Source of the DNA: Candidatus Scybalocola faecavium
Lineage (GTDB): Bacteria; Bacillota; Clostridia; Lachnospirales; Lachnospiraceae
Length of the DNA stretch: 64,000 nucleotides
NCBI GenBank assembly: GCA_018713145.1
Contig: DVFP01000026.1
Location: forward strand, 1 to 64,000
Reading direction: 5' to 3'
Under the pieces are notes generated by a model that saw nothing but the letters and a program-made list of their open reading frames with translations, made no database searches and was not told where the DNA came from. The translations under genes were made by a program, and so were the position numbers. Below, one piece after another: positions 16,199 to 24,116 of this stretch. Position 1 is the stretch's first letter. Each line of letters begins with the position of its first letter.

Positions 16199-16265
16199 AG
16201 CCCGCCCAAACAGAGGTTTTTACCTTGAGCAAAAGACTTGAGTAAAAACCTCTGCCTGACGGGCT
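16199..16265. repeat. Long imperfect inverted repeat
   Basis: CAGAGGTTTTTAC (16211-16223) pairs with GTAAAAACCTCTG (16242-16254), enclosed by AGCCCG (16199-16204) and CGGGCT (16260-16265). It follows the transposase remnant and precedes the end of lepB. It may be a bidirectional terminator or the end of a small mobile element. Nothing else is seen in 16098-16377. Confidence 0.6.
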
Positions 16266-16377
16266 GTATACACAGATTCATTTTGATCCGCGCCTTTTAA
16301 ATTATGCTGCTGCTCACAGAGTGAACAATAACACGGGCCATACGCCTGCAACCAGCTGACGCACTTCTTAATAAAAC

Positions 16378-16965
16378 CTACTGATGCTTCAGAAACCCAA
16401 TATCGCTTAACGGCCAGATCCTTAACCAGGCGCGCCCGTCAATCTCGCTGCGCTTGATATTTCCCACAGCAGCATAACGGCTGTCCTCACTGTTATTCCG
16501 GTTATCTCCCAGAACAAAATATTCATCCTCTCCCAGGGTGATAGGCTCAGCGGCAATACCCGCGTTGTTCATGACTGCATTACCGTAGTGCTCGTCTAAA
16601 ATCTCCCCGTTAATATACACATAGCCGTCAATGATCTGCACCGTTTCTCCCGGCAGTCCGATGATCCGCTTAATATAGTGCCTGCTTGTGTCCTCAGGGT
16701 ATGGGAATACAATAATATCATAACGCTGAGGGTCTCTGAAATAATAGGAAACCTTTTCTACAATAAGGTTATCCCCATTCTGAAGGGTGGGGGTCATACT
16801 GGTCCCGATCACTTCTGTACGCACACCTACAAAATTCACAATTAAAAAGGTCGCTGCCAAAATGATCACCAGATAAAAGACAAGACTTAAAAGCTCCCGT
16901 CCCACAGATTTTTTCTTTTTATCTTTACTTTCTTCTTTTCCTTCAAATTCTTGATTCTCTTCCAT
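16378..16965 (-). CDS. lepB: Signal peptidase I
   Basis: Cleaves signal peptides of exported proteins at the outer membrane face. A charged N-terminus is followed by one membrane helix (about 25-47), then the catalytic dyad: Ser56 in GTSMTP and Lys99 in YIKRIIGLPGE. Box E reads LGDNRNNSEDSR. The 195-residue length is normal. It is the first of two related genes here, separated by ylqF; the other lacks both catalytic residues. Confidence 0.95.
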   Translation of the reverse strand: MEENQEFEGKEESKDKKKKSVGRELLSLVFYLVIILAATFLIVNFVGVRTEVIGTSMTPTLQNGDNLIVEKVSYYFRDPQRYDIIVFPYPEDTSRHYIKRIIGLPGETVQIIDGYVYINGEILDEHYGNAVMNNAGIAAEPITLGEDEYFVLGDNRNNSEDSRYAAVGNIKRSEIDGRAWLRIWPLSDIGFLKHQ

Positions 16966-16993
16966 GATCTATCCGTCCCTGCTTAACTGTCGA

Positions 16994-17845
16994 TCACTGA
17001 TCCTTTGGCGGAATATCCAGGGTAATCGCCCCAAGCCTTGCGCTTCGGAAATCGTCCAGGATCAGCTTTGATGCTTTATCTGTATCCAGAGTATTGCCCT
17101 TTTGACGGCAGTTCCTTACCTGAGCAATTTGCTGGATCACATCCATTTTATCACCATTTTCCTCAATATTGTACCTGTTTTTCAGGATTCCCGGATAATT
17201 TTCTAAAAGGATCCCGACCAGGTTCCAAGCCACATCCCTCAGATCTAAAATATCATCATTAATGGAACCGATCATGGCCAGCTTAAGCCCAACTGACGGA
17301 TCCTCAAATTTAGGCCACAGGATTCCCGGCGTGTCTAACAGCTCTACATTTTTATTCAGCCGGATCCACTGTTTTCCCTTTGTGACACCTGGCTTGTTGC
17401 CGGTTTTTGTGCAGGCCTTTCCCGCGTAAGTATTAATAAAGGTAGATTTTCCCACATTAGGAATACCTGCTACCATAGCCCGCACCGGCCGGTTAATAAT
17501 CCCCCGACGCCGATCTCTTTCGATTTTTTCCCTGCATGCCTCCTGGATGATCCCGGTCACTGCCTTAACGCTTTTTCCGACCCGGGCATCCAGAGCCAGC
17601 ACGTAAAAGCCCTGCTTTTTAAAATAATTTTCCCAGGCTTTTGTCCGGGCCGGATCAGCCAGATCTGCTTTATTCAAAAGGATCAGCCGGGACTTTCCCT
17701 TGGCCAGGTCATCAATATCCGGATTTTTGCTGCTTAATGGTACTCTGGCGTCCACAAGCTCTGCTACAATATCAATAAGCTTTATATCCTCCTGCATCAT
17801 CCGCCGCGCTTTGGTCATATGGCCGGGATACCACTGTATATTCAT
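16994..17845 (-). CDS. ylqF: Ribosome biogenesis GTPase YlqF/RbgA
   Basis: Circularly permuted GTPase that acts late in 50S assembly. The motif order is permuted: the NKAD specificity motif (LLNKADLAD, about residue 57) precedes the P-loop (GIPNVGKST, about 128), then DTPGILWP. The N-terminal PGHMTKARR motif is also diagnostic. It lies between the two signal-peptidase genes, 3-28 bp from each. Confidence 0.95.
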   Translation of the reverse strand: MNIQWYPGHMTKARRMMQEDIKLIDIVAELVDARVPLSSKNPDIDDLAKGKSRLILLNKADLADPARTKAWENYFKKQGFYVLALDARVGKSVKAVTGIIQEACREKIERDRRRGIINRPVRAMVAGIPNVGKSTFINTYAGKACTKTGNKPGVTKGKQWIRLNKNVELLDTPGILWPKFEDPSVGLKLAMIGSINDDILDLRDVAWNLVGILLENYPGILKNRYNIEENGDKMDVIQQIAQVRNCRQKGNTLDTDKASKLILDDFRSARLGAITLDIPPKDQ

Positions 17846-17848
17846 TCC

Positions 17849-18403
17849 TTAACCTGCCTTTCCAACGATCTGGTCTCTTGTTACATTTCCTATCGAGGAA
17901 GATCTGCTGTCTTCGCACTGATTATAATTATCACCAATCACAAAATACTCATCCAATCCGAGAACGACAGCCTCCTGAGCCAGTCCGGCATCTTCTATGT
18001 ATTCTGTATTATATTCAAATTCCAAAGGTTCTTCATCAATATATAGGGTCCCGTCAATGATCTGCACTGTTTCCCCGGGAAGTCCCACCACACGGCGGAC
18101 ATAGTACCGGTCTGCATCATTTTGCCCCATATTAAAAACAATAATATCCATCCGCCGGGGGCTGCTGATCTTATAAATCAACCGGTTCATCCGCACCGCA
18201 GCGCCTGACTCAATCGCCGGCGCCATAGCATCTCCATCCACAGCGACTTTCATACCAAACATCCGCCCGGCAAAAAAACCTAAGGCCAGGGCCAGAACAA
18301 ATCCCAGGACGATCATCGTCACACCCAGGATCTTTCCGGGGATCTGCATAGCCTTTATCCGCCTTCTCAGGCTCCTTCGTCTTTTCACATAGGTTTGAGC
18401 CAT
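17849..18403 (-). CDS. Signal peptidase I-like protein lacking the catalytic dyad
   Basis: 184 residues with the full signal-peptidase fold: basic N-terminus, one membrane helix (about 22-46), then boxes aligned with the neighbouring lepB. The Ser of GTSMTP is Ala59 here (GDAMAP), and the Lys of YIKRIIGLPGE is Arg103 (YVRRVVGLPGE). GDNYNQCEDSR is kept, so the fold is intact but peptidase activity is unlikely. The C-terminus stops at VGKAG, 14 residues shorter than LepB. The start at 18403 has AAAGGAG; the longer frame to 18436 runs into a repeat. SipA-like pilus chaperones are a known precedent for such proteins; its role here is unknown. Confidence 0.85.
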   Translation of the reverse strand: MAQTYVKRRRSLRRRIKAMQIPGKILGVTMIVLGFVLALALGFFAGRMFGMKVAVDGDAMAPAIESGAAVRMNRLIYKISSPRRMDIIVFNMGQNDADRYYVRRVVGLPGETVQIIDGTLYIDEEPLEFEYNTEYIEDAGLAQEAVVLGLDEYFVIGDNYNQCEDSRSSSIGNVTRDQIVGKAG

Positions 18404-18433
18404 GGTTACTCCTTTCCCGGGCTGCTTTCTGCC

Positions 18434-18460
18434 CATAAGGGTATCCCCTTGCAGGATTTC
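18434..18460. repeat. Partial copy of the 52-bp hairpin repeat
   Basis: Matches the CATAAGGGTATCCCCTTGC part and the following GGATTTC of the repeat at 13388. It lies 31 bp upstream of the signal-peptidase-like gene, in the same relative orientation as the other copies. Confidence 0.75.
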
Positions 18461-18484
18461 TCCTGTCTTTACTCGCCATAGAAA

Positions 18485-18526
18485 AAATGGGACAACATAC
18501 TTAATGTACCTGTCCCAATTTTTTCG
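18485..18526 (-). terminator. Terminator after rplS
   Basis: TGGGACA (18488-18494) pairs with TGTCCCA (18511-18517), with A and T runs on both outer sides. It ends rplS transcription on the minus strand. Confidence 0.85.
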
Positions 18527-18530
18527 ATAA

Positions 18531-18878
18531 TTATTTAACTAATTCTTTAACCTTAGCGGCCTTACCTACTCTGTCTCTTAAGTAGAATAATTTAGCACGG
18601 CGTACTTTACCTTTTCTCACAACTTCGATCTTCTCTACTGTAGGAGAATGAAGAGGCCATGTTTTTTCCACACCTACGCCGTTAGAGAACTTTCTTACTG
18701 TAAAGGTCTCACGGTTGGAGCCGTTCTGTCTTTTCAGTACAGTACCTTCAAATACCTGTGTTCTTTCTCTGTTTCCTTCCTTTACCTTTGCGTATACTTT
18801 AACAGTATCACCTACGGAAAATGCAGGAATCTCTGCCTTCATCTGGGCAGCTTCAATGTTTTTGATAATGTCGTTCAT
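18531..18878 (-). CDS. rplS: Ribosomal protein L19
   Basis: 115-residue 50S protein at the 30S-50S interface. Recognisable blocks are [33 protein letters not shown], the [23 protein letters not shown] region split across beta strands, and [23 protein letters not shown] precedes the ATG. In relatives rplS follows trmD directly; here the lar genes intervene, and rplS has its own promoter. Confidence 0.97.
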   Translation of the reverse strand: MNDIIKNIEAAQMKAEIPAFSVGDTVKVYAKVKEGNRERTQVFEGTVLKRQNGSNRETFTVRKFSNGVGVEKTWPLHSPTVEKIEVVRKGKVRRAKLFYLRDRVGKAAKVKELVK

Positions 18879-18959
18879 CCTAAGTGAACCTCCTTGATAA
18901 TATTAGATGTTCTTAATACATAAACGTAACAGAGGACCATCCCAGTCTCACATCGATAG

Positions 18960-18988
18960 AGTTTATCATAAATTCAGGAAAAAAGCAA
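18960..18988 (-). promoter_or_regulatory. Promoter of rplS
   Basis: On the minus strand TTGCTT, 17-bp spacer, TAAACT. The predicted leader of about 75 nt before rplS could carry autoregulatory structure, but I could not confirm a known L19 leader. Confidence 0.55.
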
Positions 18989-18990
18989 GT

Positions 18991-19812
18991 CTATTTTTCA
19001 ATTTTCAGGTCCATGCTACCGGAACGGAAACCTTCCAGATCCAGGGTCACATAATCATATCCCAGGGCCCTGATACTTTCGGCAATCTCTCTGCGAAGCC
19101 TGAGCACCTCCGGCATATCTCCTCCGTCCACTTCAATTCGGGCAATATTGCCGTGAACTCTTAAACGTACATTATGAAAACCATAATTTCTTAAAATCTG
19201 TTCTCCCTTTTCCACAGCCTGTAAAGCTTCCAGATTCAATCGGGTGCCATAGGGAAAACGGGTGGCCAGACAAGGAGTGGAGGGTCTTTGAGCAACAGAA
19301 ATCCCGTATTCCGAAGCCATGCGACGCACCTCATCCTTAGTCAGACCGGCCTTGGCCAGGGGACTTTCCACCCCAAGTTCTCTCACCGCCCGGATTCCCG
19401 GACGGTATACATGAAGGTCATCTTCATTGGTTCCCTCTATCACTGTCCTTATACCTTTTTCAGCGGCAAAATCCAAAAGTCCTGAAAAAAGAAACTTTTT
19501 GCAGATATAACACCGCTCTCTGGAATTTTCCCGGATTTCAGGCACTGACAGTTCATCCATAGTGATGGTTTCAAAAATGGCGCCAGCCTCACCAGCCACT
19601 GCTTTGGCAATTTCGTAATCTCTAGCCGGGGATAAAACGGAACGGATCATAACGCCATACACTTTAGTGTTGTGCTTTCTTCCTGCCTGACAGCACAGCT
19701 GAAGGAGCAGGCTGCTGTCCACGCCTCCGGAAAATGCCACTGCCACATCTTCATGCATTTTCTCATCAATGTCCTGAAGAAGATCCCTCTTTTTTTCTTC
19801 GTATGTTTTCAC
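18991..19812 (-). CDS. larE: Nickel-pincer cofactor sulfur transferase LarE
   Basis: ATP pyrophosphatase-type enzyme that puts sulfur on the pyridinium precursor of the nickel-pincer nucleotide used by lactate racemase LarA and relatives. PP-loop SGGVDSS at 28-34. Cysteines at 101 and 104 (RCYICKK) and 181 (TPCLATRFPYG) give a CxxC...C set. LarE proteins with three such cysteines are reported to hold an iron-sulfur cluster, while those with one cysteine sacrifice its sulfur, so this one may be the cluster type. It is the last gene of the larB-larC-larE run. Confidence 0.88.
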   Translation of the reverse strand: MKTYEEKKRDLLQDIDEKMHEDVAVAFSGGVDSSLLLQLCCQAGRKHNTKVYGVMIRSVLSPARDYEIAKAVAGEAGAIFETITMDELSVPEIRENSRERCYICKKFLFSGLLDFAAEKGIRTVIEGTNEDDLHVYRPGIRAVRELGVESPLAKAGLTKDEVRRMASEYGISVAQRPSTPCLATRFPYGTRLNLEALQAVEKGEQILRNYGFHNVRLRVHGNIARIEVDGGDMPEVLRLRREIAESIRALGYDYVTLDLEGFRSGSMDLKIEK

Positions 19813-19827
19813 ATGCCTCTCCTTCCT

Positions 19828-21066
19828 TTACCGGCACGCTTCCATAATAGCAGCGTACATTTGACTGTAAGACATGCCGTGACTCAGGCAAAGTGCTTTT
19901 ACGCTTTCATATTCCGGGTAAAACCGCTGCCGGCCGCCAATCTGGCAAACCTTGACGGATGCCTGTCCATATGGCGTTTCCACGGTCTTTATCGTCCTTG
20001 GAAGGACCCTGCGCTCCATAGACATTTTCCGAATACCAATGGTAGTTGTATTTTCAAAAATGATCTCTTCCATTTTTTCCACATCCTCAGGCGTACAGAT
20101 CACACACAGCTCATACGCCGGACGGTTCTTCTTCATGTAAATCGGCATAAAATGCACATCTTTTGCACCGGCCTTAAAAAGCAGTTCGGATACAAAACCA
20201 AGAGCTTCTCCGGAGCAATCATCAATATCTGTCTCCAGCTTATAAATCTGATCCTGCTCTTGCTCAGGGGTTTCGATCAGCATAGCCCTCAGAAGACTTG
20301 GGCGCTCATAATGGCGCTTTCCTGCCCCCAGGCCGATCTTTTTAATATAGAAGGTTTCCGGAAGCCTGGAACCCGTAAAAATAGCTGCGGCAATAGCCGC
20401 GCCTGTAGGTGTGACAAACTCTCCCGCCACATCCATGATATGCAGGGGAAGATGCCATTCACTGACAATATTGGCCACTGCCGGAACCGGCACCGGAAGG
20501 ATGCCGTGCTGGCACCGGACAGTGCCTGTACCCTCGTTAAGCTTTGGCAAAATCACCTCGGTGATTCCTAAATTATCAAAACATACCGCAAAGGCCACAA
20601 TATCTACAATCGAATCCACAGCGCCTACTTCATGAAAATGGACCTGATCTTCCGGCACGCCATGGGCTTTTGCTTCTGCCTGACCGATGATCTGGAAAAT
20701 CTTCACCGCCAAAGCTCTGGCGCCTTCCGTCATTTCTCCCTGCTGAATGATCTCCATGATTTCTTTCAGTCCCCGGTGCTCATGATGATGGTGGTGATGG
20801 GCATGACCGTGATGATTCCCATCGTGGCCGTGAAGGTATTCCATATCATGATCGTGATTTTCGTGTGCCTCATCTAATATAACGTTAAAATCGCAGGCAT
20901 CCAGGCCCGACTTTTGCACCCGGCTGGTCTTAATACTATAGCCGGAAACCGGAAGGCTTTCCAGTACCTGTCTTAACACCTGTTCATCTGCCCCCAGATC
21001 CAGCAAAGCTGCCACTGCCATATCTCCGCTAATGCCGGAGGGACAGTCCAGATATAATTGATTCAT
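19828..21066 (-). CDS. larC: Nickel-pincer cofactor cyclometallase LarC
   Basis: Inserts nickel into the pincer nucleotide. Here LarC is one continuous 412-residue frame; some species make it by a ribosomal frameshift between larC1 and larC2. The N-terminus reads LDCPSGISGDMAVAALLDLGA. A very His-rich stretch at 69-98 probably holds nickel. The C-terminal part has LETDIDDCSGEALGF. The start abuts larB (shared A of the stop and start), so translation is coupled. Confidence 0.93.
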   Translation of the reverse strand: MNQLYLDCPSGISGDMAVAALLDLGADEQVLRQVLESLPVSGYSIKTSRVQKSGLDACDFNVILDEAHENHDHDMEYLHGHDGNHHGHAHHHHHHEHRGLKEIMEIIQQGEMTEGARALAVKIFQIIGQAEAKAHGVPEDQVHFHEVGAVDSIVDIVAFAVCFDNLGITEVILPKLNEGTGTVRCQHGILPVPVPAVANIVSEWHLPLHIMDVAGEFVTPTGAAIAAAIFTGSRLPETFYIKKIGLGAGKRHYERPSLLRAMLIETPEQEQDQIYKLETDIDDCSGEALGFVSELLFKAGAKDVHFMPIYMKKNRPAYELCVICTPEDVEKMEEIIFENTTTIGIRKMSMERRVLPRTIKTVETPYGQASVKVCQIGGRQRFYPEYESVKALCLSHGMSYSQMYAAIMEACR

Positions 21067-21824
21067 TAAAATTTCTCCTCTCTGTTTCTTATTCCCATTC
21101 GGTTGATCTGTGTCGCAATATAGCCTGCGCCATAGCCATTATCAATATTCACTACGGCAATGCCGTTGGAGCAGGAATTGATCATGGTCAAAAGGGCAGA
21201 CAGACCGTGCATATTGGCCCCGTATCCTACCGATGTTGGGACAGCGATCACCGGTTTATCTACCAGACCACCGATAACACTGGCTAATGCGCCTTCCATG
21301 CCGGCTACTGCAACGACACAGTTGGCCCCCTGGATCTCGTCCACTTTTGCCAGCAGACGATGGATCCCGGCAACACCTACATCATAGATCCGCTCCACAT
21401 AGCTTCCAAAATATTCCGCCGTCTGAGCCGCTTCCTCTGCTACGGGAATGTCTGCAGTCCCGGCAGTACATACCGCAATACATCCTTTTTTTTCCTTTGG
21501 TTTTTCAATCTTTATAATCCTGGAAATAGGGTCATAGACAGTTTCCGGGAATTTTTCCCGGATCATTTCATACTGGGCTATGGATGCCCGGGTTCCAAAG
21601 ACCTCTCCGTCCCGCTCATAAAGCCGGGCAAAAATATTAAGTAAATGCTCATCGGCCTTTCCGCTGCAAAAGATCACTTCTGCAAAACCAGAGCGAATCT
21701 TCCTGTGCATGTCCAGCTTGGCATATTCTAATTCTTCAAAAGGCTGACGTTTAAAAAAACGTTCCGCCTCATCCACTGATATTTCACCATTTTTTACCTT
21801 TTCCAATATTTCATGGGTTTCCAT
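21066..21824 (-). CDS. larB: Nickel-pincer cofactor carboxylase/hydrolase LarB
   Basis: Carboxylates and hydrolyses nicotinic acid adenine dinucleotide, the first step of pincer cofactor synthesis. The C-terminal two-thirds resembles the PurE (AIR carboxylase) fold: CTAGTADIPVAEEA, VAVAGMEGALASVIGGL, AVPTSVGYGAN. AGGAGG stands before the ATG at 21824; the longer frame starts inside the upstream gene. It overlaps the DUF3842 gene by 14 bp. Confidence 0.93.
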   Translation of the reverse strand: METHEILEKVKNGEISVDEAERFFKRQPFEELEYAKLDMHRKIRSGFAEVIFCSGKADEHLLNIFARLYERDGEVFGTRASIAQYEMIREKFPETVYDPISRIIKIEKPKEKKGCIAVCTAGTADIPVAEEAAQTAEYFGSYVERIYDVGVAGIHRLLAKVDEIQGANCVVAVAGMEGALASVIGGLVDKPVIAVPTSVGYGANMHGLSALLTMINSCSNGIAVVNIDNGYGAGYIATQINRMGIRNREEKF

Positions 21825-22260
21825 CCTGCTGCCTCCTGGTCGTATTTTTTTCATTTTCTGCCATATCAATGTAATGGATCGCGTCGTCAATCAGCTCATT
21901 TAATGTATGTCCCCCCACACCGGCAACTCTGAAGCTGCAGGAATGGACCGGGATCAGAATTTTCTCTGCCCGGCTCCTGGCCACTGCCGCTGCCATCTTA
22001 GGGGTGACTTCCCCTAAAAGAGCATCTGCCGCCAGGATCCCTATGGGTCCTACAATATAATCTGCATCCTTTACATTCACACGCACCGGATTTTCCCCGG
22101 TAGCGCCTCCGTCTGCCCCCGCCTTCAGCATGGCTCCGGTAGCTACACTGTTAGTCCCGACAGCAATGACGCTGCCCTGTGTGGTCCTTGTCTTTTTCCA
22201 TCGGGTAATAAACTGACTTCCCATACGGCCTCCCTGGCCGTCAATAACTACGATTTTCAT
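21811..22260 (-). CDS. DUF3842 family protein
   Basis: 149 residues of unknown function. It begins MKIVVIDGQGGRMGSQ, a nucleotide-binding-like glycine loop after a beta strand, then VGTNSVATGAMLKAGADGGATGENP and a C-terminal SCSFRVAGVGGHTLNELIDDAI. The single-domain alpha/beta look suggests a cofactor- or nucleotide-binding protein. It is translationally coupled to larB, so a role in pincer cofactor synthesis, nickel supply or use is a fair guess, not shown by sequence alone. Confidence 0.75.
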   Translation of the reverse strand: MKIVVIDGQGGRMGSQFITRWKKTRTTQGSVIAVGTNSVATGAMLKAGADGGATGENPVRVNVKDADYIVGPIGILAADALLGEVTPKMAAAVARSRAEKILIPVHSCSFRVAGVGGHTLNELIDDAIHYIDMAENEKNTTRRQQDGNP

Positions 22261-22356
22261 TGTATATTTTCCTCACAGTCTGTATTTTTGTCCATAGTTT
22301 TTCCCGTTTAAAGGCTGCATGGCATTTTATCCCTAGCCTGCCATATACTCTGTCTT

Positions 22357-22384
22357 ATAATATACAACTTAGACCCTACTTCAA
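22357..22384 (-). promoter_or_regulatory. Candidate promoter for DUF3842-larBCE
   Basis: TTGAAG, 16-bp spacer, TATTAT on the minus strand, about 95 bp before the DUF3842 start. A moderate match. Confidence 0.4.
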
Positions 22385-22403
22385 GTCAAGTCCCTTTATA
22401 TGC

Positions 22404-22499
22404 AAAAAGCCACAAAGTCCCTCTGTTCCCCAGGCCGACATATTTTATGTCTGCGCCAGGAACCTGCTTTCCTTGAGAAATCCGGGCCTTCATGGCTTT
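22404..22499 (-). ncRNA. Three-way-junction structured RNA or elaborate terminator after trmD
   Basis: On the minus strand AAAGCCA..GAAGGCCC (22499-22484) pairs with GGGACTTTG..GGCTTT (22421-22406) as a 16-pair helix with one G-A mismatch and two wobbles. It encloses a small TTTC/GAAA hairpin (22480-22468) and a long arm: GTTCC/GGAAC, GGC/GCC and GACATA/TATGTC (22463-22425). A run of T residues follows at 22408-22404. It starts within 6 bp of the trmD stop. It could be the operon terminator or a stable 3' RNA; I could not match it to a known riboswitch. Confidence 0.5.
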
Positions 22500-22504
22500 A
22501 TTAT

Positions 22505-23245
22505 TTATTCTTTTTGATTTTCGGACAGGCTTTTTAAAAATGCCATATCCTTTTTATCCAGGACTGCGTCCTTTAACAGTTCCGGGCGGCGCTGCCATGT
22601 CCGCTCCAAAGATTTTTCCCGCCGCCACCGTTCAATATTGGCGTGATGGCCGGACAAAAGTACCTGGGGCACTTTCTTTCCGTGGAACTCCTCGGGGCGG
22701 GTATACTGGGGATACTCTAAAAGACCGTCCTGAAAAGACTCAAACTGGGCAGAGCTTTCATTGCTCAATACCCCGGGCACAAGTCGGGAAATAGCATCGA
22801 TCATAACCATAGCCGGCAGCTCTCCTCCCGTAAGGACATAGTCCCCAATGGAAAGATTATCTGTTACGATCTCCTCCAAAATCCGCTCATCTACGCCCTC
22901 ATAGTGGCCGCAGAGAAACACAAGATCTTCCTCTTTTGACAGTTCCTGAGCCACATCCTGGGTAAAAACCCGCCCTTGAGGCGTAGTATAGATGACTCTC
23001 GGTTTTTTACCCATATCTTTGGTCAGGTCCATATAGCAGTCAAAAATCGGCCCGGGCTGCATCACCATACCTGCGCCGCCGCCGTAAGGATAATCGTCTA
23101 CATGACGGTACTTGTCTGTAGAATAATCCCGTATGTCCACCGCTTTTAAAGAAATCTTTCCCTGAGCAATGGCCCGCCCGGTAATACTTGTGTTCAGGCC
23201 GTTTTGGATCATTTCAGGAAACAGCGTCATCACATAGAAATTCAT
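22505..23245 (-). CDS. trmD: tRNA (guanine37-N1)-methyltransferase
   Basis: Methylates G37 next to the anticodon to prevent frameshifting. SPOUT-knot enzyme: [13 protein letters not shown] at the start, [50 protein letters not shown] and [13 protein letters not shown]. The ATG at 23245 overlaps the rimM stop as ATGA; the upstream extension of the frame lies inside rimM and is discarded. Confidence 0.97.
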   Translation of the reverse strand: MNFYVMTLFPEMIQNGLNTSITGRAIAQGKISLKAVDIRDYSTDKYRHVDDYPYGGGAGMVMQPGPIFDCYMDLTKDMGKKPRVIYTTPQGRVFTQDVAQELSKEEDLVFLCGHYEGVDERILEEIVTDNLSIGDYVLTGGELPAMVMIDAISRLVPGVLSNESSAQFESFQDGLLEYPQYTRPEEFHGKKVPQVLLSGHHANIERWRREKSLERTWQRRPELLKDAVLDKKDMAFLKSLSENQKE

Positions 23246-23754
23246 AAGTCCAAAAGCCCTTTCATAATGTGTACAGTTACCGCGCCCTTTTCCAGATCCA
23301 CATCCAGGATACACTGACGGATGGAAGGGAATAAATACTCCTTGCCGTCATCCCCGTCAATCACATAAACGTCATTGGCGGCAGTCTGCATAATATCCTT
23401 GACCGTACCAAAATGGATCCCTTCATCCGTGATCACATCCAGGCCGATAAGGTCAGCAATAAAGTTTTCATTTTCCTCCAGAGCCACAGCATTTTCCCGG
23501 GTCACTAAAAGGTCCTTGCCCCGGTATTTTTCAATATCATTAATATTATCAAAGCCTTTAAACTTTAAAATCGCAAACTGTTTAAAAAACTTTACGCTTT
23601 CTACTTCCAGATCCAGCTTTTCCCGGCCGGTATCTAAAATACAGTGCTTTAGTTCTTTAAACCGATGTATGTCATCTGTCGTGGGAAATACCTTAACCTC
23701 TCCACGGATTCCGTGAGTAGACGCAATGGTTCCCACTCTCAGCAGATCTACCAT
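23242..23754 (-). CDS. rimM: 16S rRNA processing protein RimM
   Basis: Binds S19 and helps mature the 30S head. It has an N-terminal barrel ([24 protein letters not shown]) and a C-terminal PRC-barrel ([33 protein letters not shown]). 170 residues is normal. Coupled to trmD by a 4-bp overlap; a perfect palindrome lies just upstream. Confidence 0.96.
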   Translation of the reverse strand: MVDLLRVGTIASTHGIRGEVKVFPTTDDIHRFKELKHCILDTGREKLDLEVESVKFFKQFAILKFKGFDNINDIEKYRGKDLLVTRENAVALEENENFIADLIGLDVITDEGIHFGTVKDIMQTAANDVYVIDGDDGKEYLFPSIRQCILDVDLEKGAVTVHIMKGLLDL

Positions 23755-23775
23755 ATAAATACTCCTCTAACCGGA

Positions 23776-23822
23776 TAAGTGAATACCCCTAAAAGTACAT
23801 GACTTTTAGGGGTATTCACTTA
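23776..23822. repeat. Perfect 21-bp palindrome with 5-nt loop
   Basis: TAAGTGAATACCCCTAAAAG... (23776-23796) is exactly complementary to 23802-23822 around the loop ACATG. It lies between khpA and rimM inside a ribosomal operon. There is no T run after it on the coding strand, so it is not a standard terminator. It may be an mRNA processing or stabilising hairpin or a mobile-element remnant. Confidence 0.8.
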
Positions 23823-23868
23823 CTGTAAAATATACAACACGTTCCTCTGCCGTAAAAGCAACGGACTG

Positions 23869-24096
23869 TTACATAATATCTACAATGACTTTTTTATCAT
23901 CTTTGGATGCGGCAGATTTTACCACAGTACGGATCGCTTTAGCAATGCGTCCCTGCTTTCCAATCACCTTACCCATATCTTCCTGAGCCACGGAAAGTTC
24001 AAGAATCACGGATTTCTCGTCCTGTTTTTCTGTTACACGGACCTCATCCGGATGATCTACCAGTGCCTTGGCGATAACCTCGACCAATTCCTTCAT
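23869..24096 (-). CDS. khpA: KH-domain RNA-binding protein KhpA
   Basis: A 75-residue single KH domain with the GKVIGKQGRIAKAIR loop (GxxG). Family members pair with KhpB/Jag and bind many RNAs, affecting division and envelope growth. The start at 24096 has GGAGGTG upstream; the longer frame overlaps rpsP. It sits between rpsP and rimM, its usual place. Confidence 0.93.
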   Translation of the reverse strand: MKELVEVIAKALVDHPDEVRVTEKQDEKSVILELSVAQEDMGKVIGKQGRIAKAIRTVVKSAASKDDKKVIVDIM

Positions 24097-24116
24097 AAGA
24101 ACACCTCCACAGACAC

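Noticed and set aside
15910-16281. Minus-strand open frame over the Rpn remnant
   Set aside because: It overlaps the recognisable remnant on the opposite strand and shows no family features or ribosome-binding site.
18879-18960. Possible L19 autoregulatory leader before rplS
   Set aside because: The leader is about 75 nt and I could not recognise the conserved pairing of the known motif, so I only noted the promoter.
22261-22504. Known nickel/cobalt or cobalamin riboswitch for the lar genes
   Set aside because: The conserved cores I recall for those classes are not visible, and the structured part lies upstream of the likely lar promoter.
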